From positions 9,238,001 to 9,302,000 of the forward strand of contig NC_061473.1 in assembly GCF_022581195.2 (NCBI RefSeq): a stretch of DNA of 64,000 nucleotides, read 5' to 3'. Source of the DNA: Helicoverpa zea. Taxonomy: Eukaryota; Arthropoda; Insecta; Lepidoptera; Noctuidae. Under the pieces are notes generated by a model. That model worked only from the letters and a program-made list of their open reading frames with translations. It searched no databases and had not been told where the DNA came from. Every line of letters begins with the position of its first letter. Within the stretch, counting starts at the first letter, position 1. Positions 34,451-45,564 of this stretch are shown in pieces. Position numbers and translations under genes: made by a program.

Positions 34451-35175
34451 GTATTACACTGCAGACTAAATAGTCGGCCGACAGTTGACCCGACATGGTT
34501 GGAAAAAAATATTTAAAAAACCGGCCAACTGCGAGTCGGACTCGCGCACGAAGGGTTCCGTACCAGTGCAAAAATGTGCAAAAAAAATCACGTTTGTTGT
34601 ATGGGAGCCTCACAAAATATTTATTTTAATCTAGTTTTCAGTATTTGTTGGTATAGCGGCAATAGAAATACATCGTCTGTGACAATTTCAGCTCTCTAAC
34701 TATCACGATTCATGAGATACAGCTTGGTGAGAGACGGACGGACGGACGGACAGAGGAGCGAAAACAATAGGGTCCCATTTTACCCTGTGGGTACGGAACC
34801 CTAAAAAATGATAGTTTAAAAAATAAAAAACATGCTTTTAGGACGCACATTTTTTTTTAGCTTAATTGGATTTGTAATGACGTTTCTTAGCTAGTCATGT
34901 ATTGTTATCAGAACTCAGAGCGTGTGCAAAATTTCATCCTAATCGAAGACCGGGAAATGGGTCAAATTAAGTTTCCAAGTTTTTCTTACATACATGGTTA
35001 CAAATGAAGCTATTATAAGCGTGTTAAAAATCCCGAATTCAATCAAAGCTTTCAGTCGGTCTGATACCAGCTAAATACCTGATCTTTGTAATGTGCGTAC
35101 TACCATTCATCTTCATACTGATTTATGAGCCCAAACAAACTATCGGCCGACTAAAAGTTTGTAGTGTGCGGGTAC
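34451..35175. mobile_element. Family J MITE split by an insertion
   Basis: The left end (34451-34516, with TAGTCGGCCGACAGTTGAC) and right part (35031-35175, with TCGGTCTGATACCAGCTAAA to GGCCGACTAAAAGTTTG) together equal the intact J copy at 17638-17854. About 514 bp of unrelated sequence lies between. Confidence 0.8.
34517..35030 (+). repeat. Family I repeat inserted in a J MITE
   Basis: Begins CCGGCCAACTGCGAGTCGGA. An inner pair AGGGTTCCGTAC (34551) and GTACGGAACCCT (34792) is inverted. (GGAC)n at 34735-34752. A second block after 34806 (TCATCCTAATCGAAGACCGG, GAAGCTATTATAAGCGTGT) may be a separate repeat. Non-coding. Confidence 0.65.
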
Positions 35176-36611
35176 TGTAAACCATTAAATTCACTATAGT
35201 TACGGGAGAAAAGGAAATAATTATCTTTACGGTGCTGAACGATTTATTTTAGATTTAACCTGAAGAAAGAACTTTCTTCCGTTCTTTCGTGAAATATCTA
35301 CCTCTGTTTAAGGTAAAGAGATTTTTATTTTAAGTCATTGTTTTTGAGCCTGAGATGTCTTCAAATCAGGAATAGAGCAAAATCTAGTCTAGAAAAAATG
35401 ACTAGATAATTTTATCCCAATCGGTTCACCAGCATTCATAAAATTACTTTTTCACAATATTTACAATGCTTTTCTGTAGCACAGTTCTTAAAATAGTACA
35501 GACGTCAGGTGATATTTAGTATTGCATTGTTGAAATTTTGACCGATTTTTGTTGTGGACAAACATGAGACCTCGTTTCCTGGAAGCAAAAGGATTTTTTT
35601 TATGTTAGTCAAAGATTTAATCTAAAGAAATAAAAATTGAGTAATTTCCTAAGTATAAATAAAAAATAATGAAAATTGCACACTTACAGACTCATCCTTT
35701 ACTTATAAATTGATTAAATATTTAATTTATTTATCAATTTTATGACAGATGCAATATACATAAAATTACTAAATCGAACATTACGCCATATACGATTTAA
35801 ATAGAATAGTAGGTAATATAATTAGCCGATAGTGACATAAATTAGCAGGTATCTAATCATTACAGTTTTGTGCGTTTTCCCTTGTATATTGCATCCTACC
35901 AAAACACTCCTAAACAGCAGCAATGATGTAACAAGGCTAGTGACACGAACCCCGCAGGCGTTCGATCAGCAAGTTTGAAGACATACCCGTTACCAACTGA
36001 CTCTAGAACTTCAACAAGTTTTAGGGCGAGAGGAGAAGTATTAAAGTTTTATTTAGCGTCTTACCCTTCACTTAAAAGTTCTTCTTTACGATAGATATGT
36101 AGAATTTTGCGTGTTGATTTACTATTTTGATCGTTATTTCAGTATTTCTTTTATCACAATTTTTTAAGAACTACATATTAAAAAGGTTTACCTTTTATAT
36201 TTAAAGGGTAATTTTTTTATATCCTGAAAACAATGTAACCTTGTAACTGAGAAAACACATCATGTAATAGTAATGACGCGTCAACCATTGAAAAACCGGT
36301 GCAACAGATACAGAGAGAGATTACCATACAAAATAGGTGTTTTATAGACGATAGCAGGTGAATGATACTTCTGTGTACAATGTACATGGAAATTATCTTT
36401 GTTTGCGTGTAAGCCCGGCAGAATTCCGTATTGATAATGGGGTGACTCTCGCACTATCTAAAGCTTATCTTATCGTTACTCAAAGGCCTGTAAAGGACGA
36501 GTCATAAAGTTGAACCCAAAAGTTTGGAATAGTTACAAAACCAGTGTCGCGTGTCCCAGCGTTTTGTATTGCGTATCCATCATTTGCTAGTTAGAAGGAG
36601 TGGGTGTAAGA
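35176..36611. other. AT-rich DNA, nothing recognised
   Basis: No family or exon recognised. Confidence 0.45.
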
Positions 36612-36690
36612 CATGGAACAAAATAACTAGCGGAGATGTCATAACGGAAAATCTTCTAAAGTTGCCAAAATGTTCGGGAGGACGAGGATG
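36612..36690 (+). mobile_element. Family N MITE, left half
   Basis: CATGGAACAAAATAACTAGC, GGAGATGTCATAACGGAAAA and GGGAGGACGAGG match 6541-6635. The right half is missing. Confidence 0.65.
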
Positions 36691-36727
36691 GAAACCGCCT
36701 ATTTTATTCTGAAGCCTAAAATGTGTG

Positions 36728-36966
36728 AACATCTTGTCATGACGAGTTCTTCCGTGTTTGATAACGATCAAAGAACCAAAGAACGTTAAACTGGTGGATC
36801 TTGCTGTAATTTGTACATCTTTGGCAGTTGTTACGAGTAGTAAGAAACTAGAAAGTCCGACAACGAATCTTACTAAGGGATATTGAGTTGCCCTGGTAAC
36901 TGTATCAGATAGATAGTTACTCCATGTAAAACACTTATATTCAGTACCTATATGCATCCGGATTTT
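36728..36966 (+). mobile_element. SINE family A with remnant of 5S-type head
   Basis: CATCTTGTCATGACGAGTTC then TTCCGTGTTTG is the segment that follows the 5S-like head in the 56229 and 60080 copies. The diverged A body (TCTTTGGCAGTTGTTACGAG, GTTGCCCTGGTAACTG) follows. Confidence 0.7.
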
Positions 36967-37304
36967 ATATTTTTCCTAGAAATACTGTATGTCTGAAAAC
37001 CTTAAAAATATAGACAATTTTTGAGTATTTTCTATAACTACCTCAAAAACCATTTTCTTCACCTAACCACCTCACTTAACACATCAAATAGAACTTACTA
37101 AGTAAGCGTTTACTTTCATAATAAAACAGACAGACACACACACACACATACAAAAGGAATATTTTTTTCATTCACGTGAGGAGTGGTTCCGTACTTGTCA
37201 AGTTTCGCGTCCCCCCTTTTAGAGATCCTTGGGGAATAGTTTGTAAGCCACGGATTTGAGTTTGCTAGAAGTGACATGTACTTAATCATGTAGGTATATT
37301 TTAT

Positions 37305-37440
37305 TAGCTTCAACCTTTCACCCGCGTCTTGTGTAAAAAGTACTTCTTTTTACATTATTTTTTATTTAAAGTTTACATAACTACTTTGCGCGACCGGATA
37401 AAAAGTAGCCTTCCTTCATAAAATGAGCTATCTAAATCTG
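37305..37440 (-). repeat. Decayed Helitron-like fragment
   Basis: TTTCACCCGCGTCTTGTG, GGATAAAAAGTAGCCTTCCT and ATGAGCTATCTAAATCTG are the eroded reverse complement of the 23730 subfamily. Confidence 0.5.
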
Positions 37441-37645
37441 TCATTTTTTTCCAAAGTGGACCTGTATATGTGATATAACTATAGATATGTTTCAATTCTG
37501 AGCTAAATAGATTCTTCGTCTACCTGTATGAAAAGCATATTTACAACAGTATCTTTAGTTAGTTTGTGTAGTTTTCCAGGGAACGTTTGTGAAATCGCTG
37601 GTGAAATCTTGTTGCCTTGTACGAAATGTGCAGAAGCATTAAATA

Positions 37646-37649
37646 AATA
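37646..37649. repeat. Putative 4-bp target duplication, left
   Basis: AATA, repeated at 42078-42081. The site is AAATAAAT-rich, so the match is only weak evidence. Confidence 0.5.
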
Positions 37650-38229
37650 TGTCGGAGACTGTCAATAGTACGGACACTAAACGTCACGCAAGCGCGCCCT
37701 CTAGCGGCGTTTCCGGTGAAACAACATTTTGGCGCGCTTGGCAGAGTGGTGGCGGTCAGCGTGGCGTCCGCGGAGCTCAGTCTTAGCTCAGTCTTGGTCG
37801 AAGCTTCGTCGAGTCTTCGTGGAGTTGTCGCGTTACTGCCTTTCGTTACGTGTAGTGTACCTGGTGTTATTGCCTAGCGTTGTAGTACCTAAACTTATGG
37901 TAAGTCTTGTGATTTTTGAATTGTAATGGTTCTTCTATGGTATGGTATGGTATGGTATGGTATTATGGTCTATGGTATGGTTCTTGTGGTATTTGAATGT
38001 TTTGTAATGGTTGGTATGTGTTGCTGGGGAGTTTGTTCCGCCACTTCTTCTCCCCACCTAGAACACGTAGGAAGTGGCGAAGGGCGGGCGTTTTGGGGGC
38101 TGTCTTTTGTTCTGACTAATTTGAATAAACGTTTGAGTTGTGAGTGTTTGAGTTTCTTTCAGTTATCTCTTTGCTTAAATACCCTAACTGATGTCGGACG
38201 ATAGTGCCATCTTGATGACGCCTCCGACA
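37650..38229. repeat. Left terminal repeat (LTR) of the 4.4-kb element
   Basis: 580 bp. Notable parts: GCGCGCCCTCTAGCGGCG near 37691; a (TATGG)n patch at 37935-37980; ATGGTAAGT at 37897, which fits a splice donor; family M module at 38035-38115; AATAAA at 38124-38129, a polyadenylation signal; and an inner TGTCGGA at ~38192 mirroring the terminal TCCGACA. The two short frames inside recur identically in the right copy only because the repeats are identical. Confidence 0.85.
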
Positions 38230-38299
38230 TCAGAAGTGGGATGCAATCCGAATGCCCACATGCGTTTCGAATTCGCCATGCGAAGATAAATTTCTACCC

Positions 38300-38324
38300 A
38301 CTAACAAAAAAAAAAAAAAAAAAA
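38300..38324. repeat. Poly(A) run in the element interior
   Basis: A run of about 20 A shortly after the left repeat. Confidence 0.9.
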
Positions 38325-39284
38325 AGAATGTAACGTCGATAATTTGAAATGGAGTTTGTGGTGGAAGATTTATTAAGAATTTCAGCGAAGGTACAAGTAT
38401 GGTAACACGGTTATGGTAATGGTATTGTTTTCCATTGTTACATGTCAAGCTAGTTATTGAAGGTATGCTAGAAAATTAACCGAATTTGTCTTTTTTTCAT
38501 GTTTCAACAATGACGGTCGTTATTGAACAATATGGCGACAAAATTACTGCGGAGCATCCCAGCTGCCAGGAGCCCAACGTGTCAACGTGTCGTGTGTTAT
38601 CGTGAGTTCGGAGTATTGGTGCTTGTGCATCTCCGTGGCTTCACGTCCGCGAAAGCCCCGCTGTACTGCGCGCTATAGCGATGTGCGCATTGTCACGCAC
38701 GTTGAGTGGAAACCCGGTGAGACCGATCCATTTTTGGTTTATTTTTGTGGTTATTTGTCATATGACATTTATAAACTTGAGAGGCAGTTTCAGTCTCGCT
38801 GATTAGTGTTGGTTATGAACTGCCTGGGTTCGAGGAGCATTCATTGCCACAAGCGTCCTTATAAAACTGCTGTTAGGTTTGTTTTGATCCGAATGTGTCC
38901 AGGAGCAGGAGCAGGAGCAACATAATGTTGACGTGACCTTCATGAATTGCATGGTTGGGAAAATCGTCAGTCAGTGAAATTAGATTTATGCCATGATAGT
39001 AATATTGTCATAGTTGTTATGAAAATGTTGTGATAAAATTAATCGATTTCCGATTTCTTTTGCATGTGATAATCCCGTGAGCCTCTCCTGCTTCGAGTGA
39101 AAGGAGTCTAGTCTGCTAGTTCGTCGCTGTGGTGTCCGCGAGCGCGACGCCTGGCTTCTACTGCGTGCCGGATTTCAGCCTGAACATACACAAGACGCTA
39201 TGCACAGAGATGTTAAGAGACGCCTGAATGATAAACATGGTGAGATCAATCCAATTTTATTGTGGCTTGTCATTGTACATTGTA

Positions 39285-39440
39285 CTGTTTGACTGACTCG
39301 TTGGCCTAGTGGTCGTAAGCGTGACTGCGTGTCTTGGGTTCGATCCCCGGGTCGCGACGAAATCGCTTTGTGGGTTTTAGAATTTGGTCTCAAACCATAT
39401 AGTGCTTGATGGAGGCACTGTGTAGAATCGCGATATGTGT
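39285..39440 (+). mobile_element. tRNA-type SINE head inside the 4.4-kb element
   Basis: A-box-like TTGGCCTAGTGGTCGTAAGC and B box GGGTTCGATCCCCGGGTCG at 39337-39355, then CGAAATCGCTTTGTGGGTTTT, which is also present in the family H SINE near 46190. Either a SINE inserted in the interior or a shared module. It is not a plausible functional tRNA. Confidence 0.7.
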
Positions 39441-39499
39441 TGAGATGTTGATGTGTGATGGTAGGTTTTTTTTAATTAATGAAATCGTAGATGATGAAA

Positions 39500-39650
39500 G
39501 CTAGGTTCACAGGGTTGTGTGTTGCGCTTTAATCACAGGGTTGATTGACTGTTAAGTTGGAAGTCACAGAGATGACTGCCGTTGAGCACTTGTCACAGGG
39601 ATGGCTGAAGTGTGTATCTTATGTTTGGTCACAGGGATTACCTGGTTTAT
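39500..39650 (+). repeat. Spaced TCACAGGG motifs
   Basis: TCACAGGGTTG, TCACAGGGTTG, TCACAGAGATG, TCACAGGGATGG and TCACAGGGATT recur every ~25-55 bp, each followed by an unlike spacer. A degenerate tandem array inside the element. Confidence 0.6.
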
Positions 39651-40666
39651 GTTTATTAACTAAAACTTCAAATTAGAATATTTCAGTTTTGCGACATTTG
39701 ATTGAATTGTGCATCTTGACTATAGATTTTTGGTAAGGTGTTACGTTCACCTACTCAGTAATTTCATTGTGTTAATTTGTACTGATTTGTACCAGTGGTG
39801 GATACCGGGGTGACTTGGAAAAGACCCGTTGGCCTGTGTGATGGCATCGGGGTGACCAAGAAGAGACCCGTATACATCAGTGGTACAGTTGGTGTCATAT
39901 CACTGTGGTTGTGGTTGTGGTCCCTAGGAGGCCAGAATGTGCTGAGGGCTCGGCTAAGGGACAACGGTCACGTGAAGCCTAGCGATTTAGTAATTTACAA
40001 GTTGAGTCTGATTAGCAATTCGATCTTTGATTACGTGCCTAGCTTTTAAGGTAGGTATCTAGTTTCTTCATTTGAATAGTGATTGCTATTCTTTAAATCT
40101 GTAACATGTGTGTAGGTCTTACTATCTTACGAAACGAGAAGGTTTGTTGCTGGCCCATATGTTGTCAATATTTGATGCCTAAGCACTTTCTTTTTCTGGC
40201 TTAACAGATATCATCTAAGGTGAACCGAGCCTGGAGAACAGGACGAGGTCTACTAGTCAAGCGGCAGGCGAGGTGCGCTGCAGTTGCTGTTTGGAGCGTC
40301 ATCCTGCCCCAGATTCGTCGTGGAGGCCGTATGAGTTGCGACAGGCCAGGACATCGCATGTCATCGCACAAGGTGAAAGCATTCTATTGCATTGAAAATG
40401 TTTAGATTGATCAGACGTATGCCAAGTGGTCAGGTACCAAATGAAGTTAATGAGGATGAGTCAAATTGTGAGATTTAATCTGTTCCAAGCTAGATACTCT
40501 AGTTGCAGACCGGGTCAAGTGTGACCGTATGTGTTGACCGCACCAGTAGTGTCATTGTAGCCGTAGTTCGTTGAAATCGGTATGTGCGCTCAGCCTCTGG
40601 GTAGTACACCGTGAGCCCGCGGTATTGCAATGAACACTGGCGGGGGTCGGGTCTAAAAGGTTAGAC

Positions 40667-40762
40667 CGTAGAGTCATGGGAAGACTCGGTGATCCTGGTA
40701 GATGGATTGCATAACGTAGAGTCATGGGAAGACTCGGTGATCCTGGTAGATGGATTGCATAA
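40667..40762 (+). repeat. 48-bp exact tandem duplication
   Basis: CGTAGAGTCATGGGAAGACT...GGATTGCATAA occurs twice head to tail (40667-40714, 40715-40762) without a visible difference. Confidence 0.92.
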
Positions 40763-41497
40763 GCATGAGTTGCTGGGCTAGCAGAGCCGTATAGGTCTAA
40801 TTGGTGTGTGTGCTTGGATACAGATTACCTAAAAGTTTGTTGTGTTACGATACTTGCCTTTGTTACCTGATCAATTGGGTTTTACATGAACTGAACTGGT
40901 ATTTGATTGATTTTTAGAAATAATATAGAGCCGGTACTCAATTCTATGTCTTTATGATGAAATGTAATTTTGTGTAGACTCGGCGTTCCTATGTGAGGTT
41001 CGCAGTAAAGAGTAAAGAGTAACTGGAGGTTACTGGGCTAAGTGTAGCCATGGTCACATGTTGTAGAGCATAAATGTTTTGTTTTAATTTATCAATTTAG
41101 AGTTTATTGTCTCTTGTAAGAGGCAGTGATCAGTTTTACTTTGAAATTCCTAATTTTGATTCTGAATTATTGTAATGAAACGATTATTTTCTTTCTTTTC
41201 ATTGATCATTTCCCAACTAAATGTAGAGTTTGTTTTGTTGCTTGTGAGAGAGTTTAGTACTCGGTTGCTCAGGGTATAGCTTTTGAGAACTAGTTGTCAC
41301 CTAAATTGTTTGTTAAAGACCTAATTGAGGCCATTTGAAGTTTTTCTTCAATTTCCTTGAGAGAAGTAAGAGAGTAAAACGAAGATCGAGAGTTACTGTT
41401 GTGGTCAGGAGTGGCCGAGGCTGTATTGTGTATACTGTGCTGTGTTTGTGTTGTTGCAGATTAACACACGAGGACGTGTGTCCTGTCAGAATGGCCG

Positions 41498-42077
41498 TGT
41501 CGGAGACTGTCAATAGTACGGACACTAAACGTCACGCAAGCGCGCCCTCTAGCGGCGTTTCCGGTGAAACAACATTTTGGCGCGCTTGGCAGAGTGGTGG
41601 CGGTCAGCGTGGCGTCCGCGGAGCTCAGTCTTAGCTCAGTCTTGGTCGAAGCTTCGTCGAGTCTTCGTGGAGTTGTCGCGTTACTGCCTTTCGTTACGTG
41701 TAGTGTACCTGGTGTTATTGCCTAGCGTTGTAGTACCTAAACTTATGGTAAGTCTTGTGATTTTTGAATTGTAATGGTTCTTCTATGGTATGGTATGGTA
41801 TGGTATGGTATTATGGTCTATGGTATGGTTCTTGTGGTATTTGAATGTTTTGTAATGGTTGGTATGTGTTGCTGGGGAGTTTGTTCCGCCACTTCTTCTC
41901 CCCACCTAGAACACGTAGGAAGTGGCGAAGGGCGGGCGTTTTGGGGGCTGTCTTTTGTTCTGACTAATTTGAATAAACGTTTGAGTTGTGAGTGTTTGAG
42001 TTTCTTTCAGTTATCTCTTTGCTTAAATACCCTAACTGATGTCGGACGATAGTGCCATCTTGATGACGCCTCCGACA
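41498..42077. repeat. Right terminal repeat (LTR) of the 4.4-kb element
   Basis: 580 bp, same sequence as 37650-38229 as far as I can compare by eye. Preceded by TTGTTGCAGATTAACACACG, a good splice-acceptor look, and followed by AATAAATAAATC. Confidence 0.85.
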
Positions 42078-42081
42078 AATA

Positions 42082-43069
42082 AATAAATCTAGAGTAATAT
42101 TACATACGGAACCCATCATATGAATTCTTTTCGAAATTGTCTTCGAATCAGGTTTATTTAAGAAGCTTTTCTCAGATGCACGTGTTCAAACAAAAGAGAA
42201 GTGAAATAACAATGCCACATTTGAAGAAATGCTATAAAACATGTTTTTTATCAAGAAAGCGGGTGAGTCATATATGTATGTGTGTGTAAATGTACATGTC
42301 ACATTGTCTTCGTATGAGTAAGGTTGAAACTCTCAGAGACTCTGTAGTGGTCATAAGAATCTTTCTAATATATTGTTTGGTGGGAAATCATTATCCCCCC
42401 CCCCCCCCGCTGAGAGTGCAGCGTGATGAAATATCAGACTTTTACTGATCAAAACCCATCGTGTACCTTTTGGAGTCCTTTGTGTACGGTAACTCGACCG
42501 AATTATCCCACATCTTTCTAATTTCTAAGGTAGTAGCCGAGACGGCGAGTCATAGAAAGATCTAATCTTATATACATATAAGGGTGCGAAAAGTAGTTCT
42601 CTCTGGACGCGAAAAGCAGTCTATCTTTTAATTTTAGATAGAGATATCTACTTAGGATAACTTGCACGATTTAACTATAGTTATAACAATAACCAAACCA
42701 TAACCAGCCGCACACTTGCCGCCCATTGGTAAAATCAGCAATTCGACAGCTGACATTCCTCAATAACGTTAGTAGGTAGATAACCTATGTAATCAAAAAA
42801 CGGTATCATCTAGAAGAACTATAACTGTTCTCTTTACACGGCGGATATCCGGCTCCGGAAATCCGTACGCTACTTCACCGTTCAAACGTCTCCGGTTGCC
42901 GTCCGGGTATTAAATATACTCCACAATTTCATGTGTAAGGCATTTGATCCGGATCGATTACGGTAGATAAGTTCACAAAACCTTACTTGGTGCGGTTCCC
43001 CAGGGCCAAAGCCTGCCGAGGCTGCGGGATTGTTCGAAAGAGTTAGCGCTGCCCTGGTATATGTCACAT
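42082..43069. other. Unassigned DNA with a poly(C) run and old family G relative
   Basis: C13 at about 42395, then 42408-42500 (GAGAGTGCAGCGTGATGAAA, CTTTTACTGATCAAAACCC), a diverged family G relative. The rest is unassigned. Confidence 0.45.
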
Positions 43070-43505
43070 CACATCATCAGCCTATCGCAGTCCACTGCTG
43101 GACATAGGCCTCTCCAAGTGCACGCCACTGAGATCGATTTTCGGCGTCTCGCATCCAGCTCCTACCAGCCGTCTTGCGCAAGTCATCACTCCACCGTGCC
43201 TGAGGACGTCCTACACTACGTTTGCCGAGGCGTGGTCTCCACTCTAGAACTCGTTTATCCCAACGGTTATCGGTTCTTCGGCTAATATGGCCAGCCCACT
43301 GCCACTTCAGCTTGCTGATTCGGTGGGCTATGTCGATGACCTTGGTTCTCGGACGGATTACCTCATTTCTGATGCGATCCCTCAGAGAAATGCCGAGCAT
43401 AGCTCTTTCCATAGCCCGCTGAGCGACTTTAAACTTGTGGACCAGCCGTACCGTCAGTGTCCACGTTTCGGCTCCGTAAGTCATGACAGGTAGGACGCAC
43501 TGATT
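43070..43505 (-). mobile_element. RTE LINE, 5'-truncated copy
   Basis: Minus-strand 3' end of an RTE-type LINE: coding remnant followed at once by (GAT)n (seen as CATCATCAG at 43070-43078). Absence of a 3' UTR and a trinucleotide tail are typical of RTE. Confidence 0.85.
43077..43484 (-). pseudogene. RTE endonuclease/reverse transcriptase, C-terminal fragment
   Basis: 135 residues from the very end of an RTE-clade LINE protein, downstream of the reverse transcriptase core. Visible blocks: YGAETWTL near the start; AMERAMLGISLRDR; then KLKWQWAGHISRRTDNRW, VGRPQARWSDDL and the end LGEAYVQQWTAIG. These blocks recur in many insect RTE proteins. Endonuclease and YADD-type catalytic parts are absent because the copy is 5'-truncated, so it cannot be active. 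The initial M is just an internal residue. The frame is intact over the remaining length, suggesting modest age. Confidence 0.9.
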
Positions 43506-43552
43506 GAAGACTTTTGTCTTTAGGCACTGGTATATGTATTGTGGGTTTTAGT

Positions 43553-43615
43553 CAGTAAACGTCTGACACTCCGTCACGCTGCACCCATAGCGGGAGGAGT
43601 CATCAGATGATTTCA
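43553..43615 (+). repeat. Family G relative, plus-strand fragment
   Basis: CGTCTGACACTCCGTCACGC and GCGGGAGGAGTCATCAGATG are the opposite orientation of the other copies. Confidence 0.55.
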
Positions 43616-43685
43616 TCATCATCATCTCAGCCATAGGACGTCCACTGCTGAACATAGGCCTCCCCCTTTGATCTCCATCAGATGA
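43616..43685 (-). mobile_element. RTE LINE 3' tail
   Basis: CATCATCATCTCAGCCATAG, GACGTCCACTGCTGAACATA and GGCCTCCCCCTTTGAT: reversed end of the G-E-A-Y-V-Q-Q-W-T-S-Y-G type. Confidence 0.78.
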
Positions 43686-45564
43686 TTTACCCACCAAAAA
43701 AAGGTAGGTACCTTTTATCTCTCCTCAAAGCATCTTGAGGAAACTAGTAGGTACTCACACTAGACGGATCTAAACAAGTTATCTCATATTGAACAAGCGT
43801 TATAAAAAGCCTATCACCTGTCCTTTCTCAGGCTCAAGTTAGACTATTTACATAATACCTACCAAATATTTAAGTCTGTTCACACCTTAATAACCACATT
43901 CAAAGTACGCGAAGGCAGGTCATAAGCAGTTCTTTCTACAAAGTCACAGTCAAGAAACCTCACCATAGAATTCTAAGCCTTACCAGTCCTATATCATACT
44001 CTAGTCTAGAAAATAAAACGTCTTAGCTGTTATATCTAAGCCTTCGATCAGTTCAACTATAGTTATATCTTTATATCTTCTATCTGTCGTCCCTTCGATC
44101 CGAAGTTGAAGCCACAATCGCAAATCACATTATATGGGGCTCCGACACTGCCTTGTGCTGCCTCCGAGGATGAACTTTGAGTAGGAATATAATGTAGAGC
44201 TCGAACTTTAATAGTTTTTGATTTCTAAAAGAAAATTTCGAAATTTTCAATATGTATTTCAATTTTCAATTTTAAACTTTATTGCCTTCAATAGTATAAA
44301 TCACACAGAAAAGTGGAAGTTTGAATGTTTGTTAGATACTCTTTTGCACGAAAATTATTGGCCGATTTATTATGAAACCTGGCAGTAAGAATTCCAGTGT
44401 ATCTGGGACTGTAACGAAAAATTAAAGGAGCGAAAATGGATGTCGATATTTCTTGAATCACGAAGACTATCAAAGACTACGATTTTTAATTTATTTATTA
44501 GTGACTATGGAGATTTTAGTGACCATATTTTTAGCAGTAAACTCATGGTATTAATTAATGAAAACTGCGCTCTATAACACTCTCAATACTCTGCTACAGT
44601 ACAGATCCGTGTCAGTCTCCCGCGACTCGTTACGTGAGATCAATCGGCGAGCGCACAATGTCACCAGTTACTTACACGGTTCCGGGTAACATCCACTGTC
44701 TATGGCGTCTATAGAGTTAAACGTATCGTATTTCTATGGGCCGTTGAAGCCTGAAAAATAAAGTAGTATGATATAAGATTTGTTGCTGGATGACTATTAC
44801 AGTTCATAGAAGGATTCAGTCAATAGAAATATGTTTAAACTTAAAAAAAAAAATCTGCCAAAGGTTTCCTGCTACAACAAACTAGCGGATTTCCAGCTCC
44901 ATTTTTTTACGCACGGGCACACACACACACATTCTGAACGACAAAAAACCTGTCGTCACTTGTCATCGTTTGGACCTGTAGCTGTCAATTGTTTTGCGAG
45001 TATGATCGGCTTCGAAAATTAACTAGTGTGAAAGCGCTGTTACAGCGCCTTTGAAAGCGACAACGCTTGGCGGAAAAACTAAGTGGAAAATTCTGTAGTA
45101 TTTAAACGCATTTTATTAATGTGTCTTATGATAATGTAAATGATAATATGTACAGTCACCAACGATTATAAAAACAACAAAATATAGCTAATATTCCTGC
45201 TTATTTGCTTTTTACCTAATTACAACAATAAAATTACATAAAATGTAAAGACCAGTGGAGCGAACATTATTAGCTGCGTTATTAGGTACCTGAACTATAT
45301 ACACATTACAATATGAAACAAATTCAGTATGTTACCACCTGTGAAAGCCACACAATGGAGTTGAAATATTTTATCTTCATTTAACAGAATAGGTCAAAAG
45401 GTCCACTTAAAACAGTCCTTCAAAAGGGAAGACTGTTAGTTTTATAATACTAACTTGTTCCTTACGGTCCAACCAGTGGGGAACTAATTCCCTAAGCAGG
45501 ATATTTATAGTGGATATAGTTCAATAGTACTTAGTGCCTATGTACGTTATATTTAAATGTTAAA
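43686..45564. other. Unassigned DNA
   Basis: (CA)n at about 44919-44931. No repeat family or exon supported. Confidence 0.45.

Larger units (their letters stand above)
37650..42077. mobile_element. Non-coding LTR-type element (LARD-like), 4.4 kb
   Basis: Two 580-bp direct repeats 3848 bp apart bracket 3268 bp. The unit begins TGTCGGAG and ends CTCCGACA, the TG...CA rule with 8-bp inverted tips. AATA flanks both sides. The two repeats appear identical by eye, so insertion should be recent. The interior has no frame resembling gag, protease, reverse transcriptase or integrase, so it would need proteins from another element. No convincing primer-binding site follows the left repeat and no polypurine tract precedes the right one. 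That leaves open a different mechanism or a duplication. Confidence 0.78.

Noticed and set aside
37729..38204. Two short frames in the LTR, repeated identically at 41577-42052
   Set aside because: Identity follows from the LTRs being identical; no known domain, and one frame reads through the (TATGG)n tract.
39300..39360. Genuine tRNA gene inside the 4.4-kb element
   Set aside because: B box is good, but the downstream sequence matches family H SINEs and acceptor-stem pairing is not evident.
37650..42077. Assigning the LTR element to Gypsy, Copia or BEL
   Set aside because: No pol sequence and no clear primer-binding site; a 4-bp AATA flank in AAAT-rich DNA is too weak to decide.
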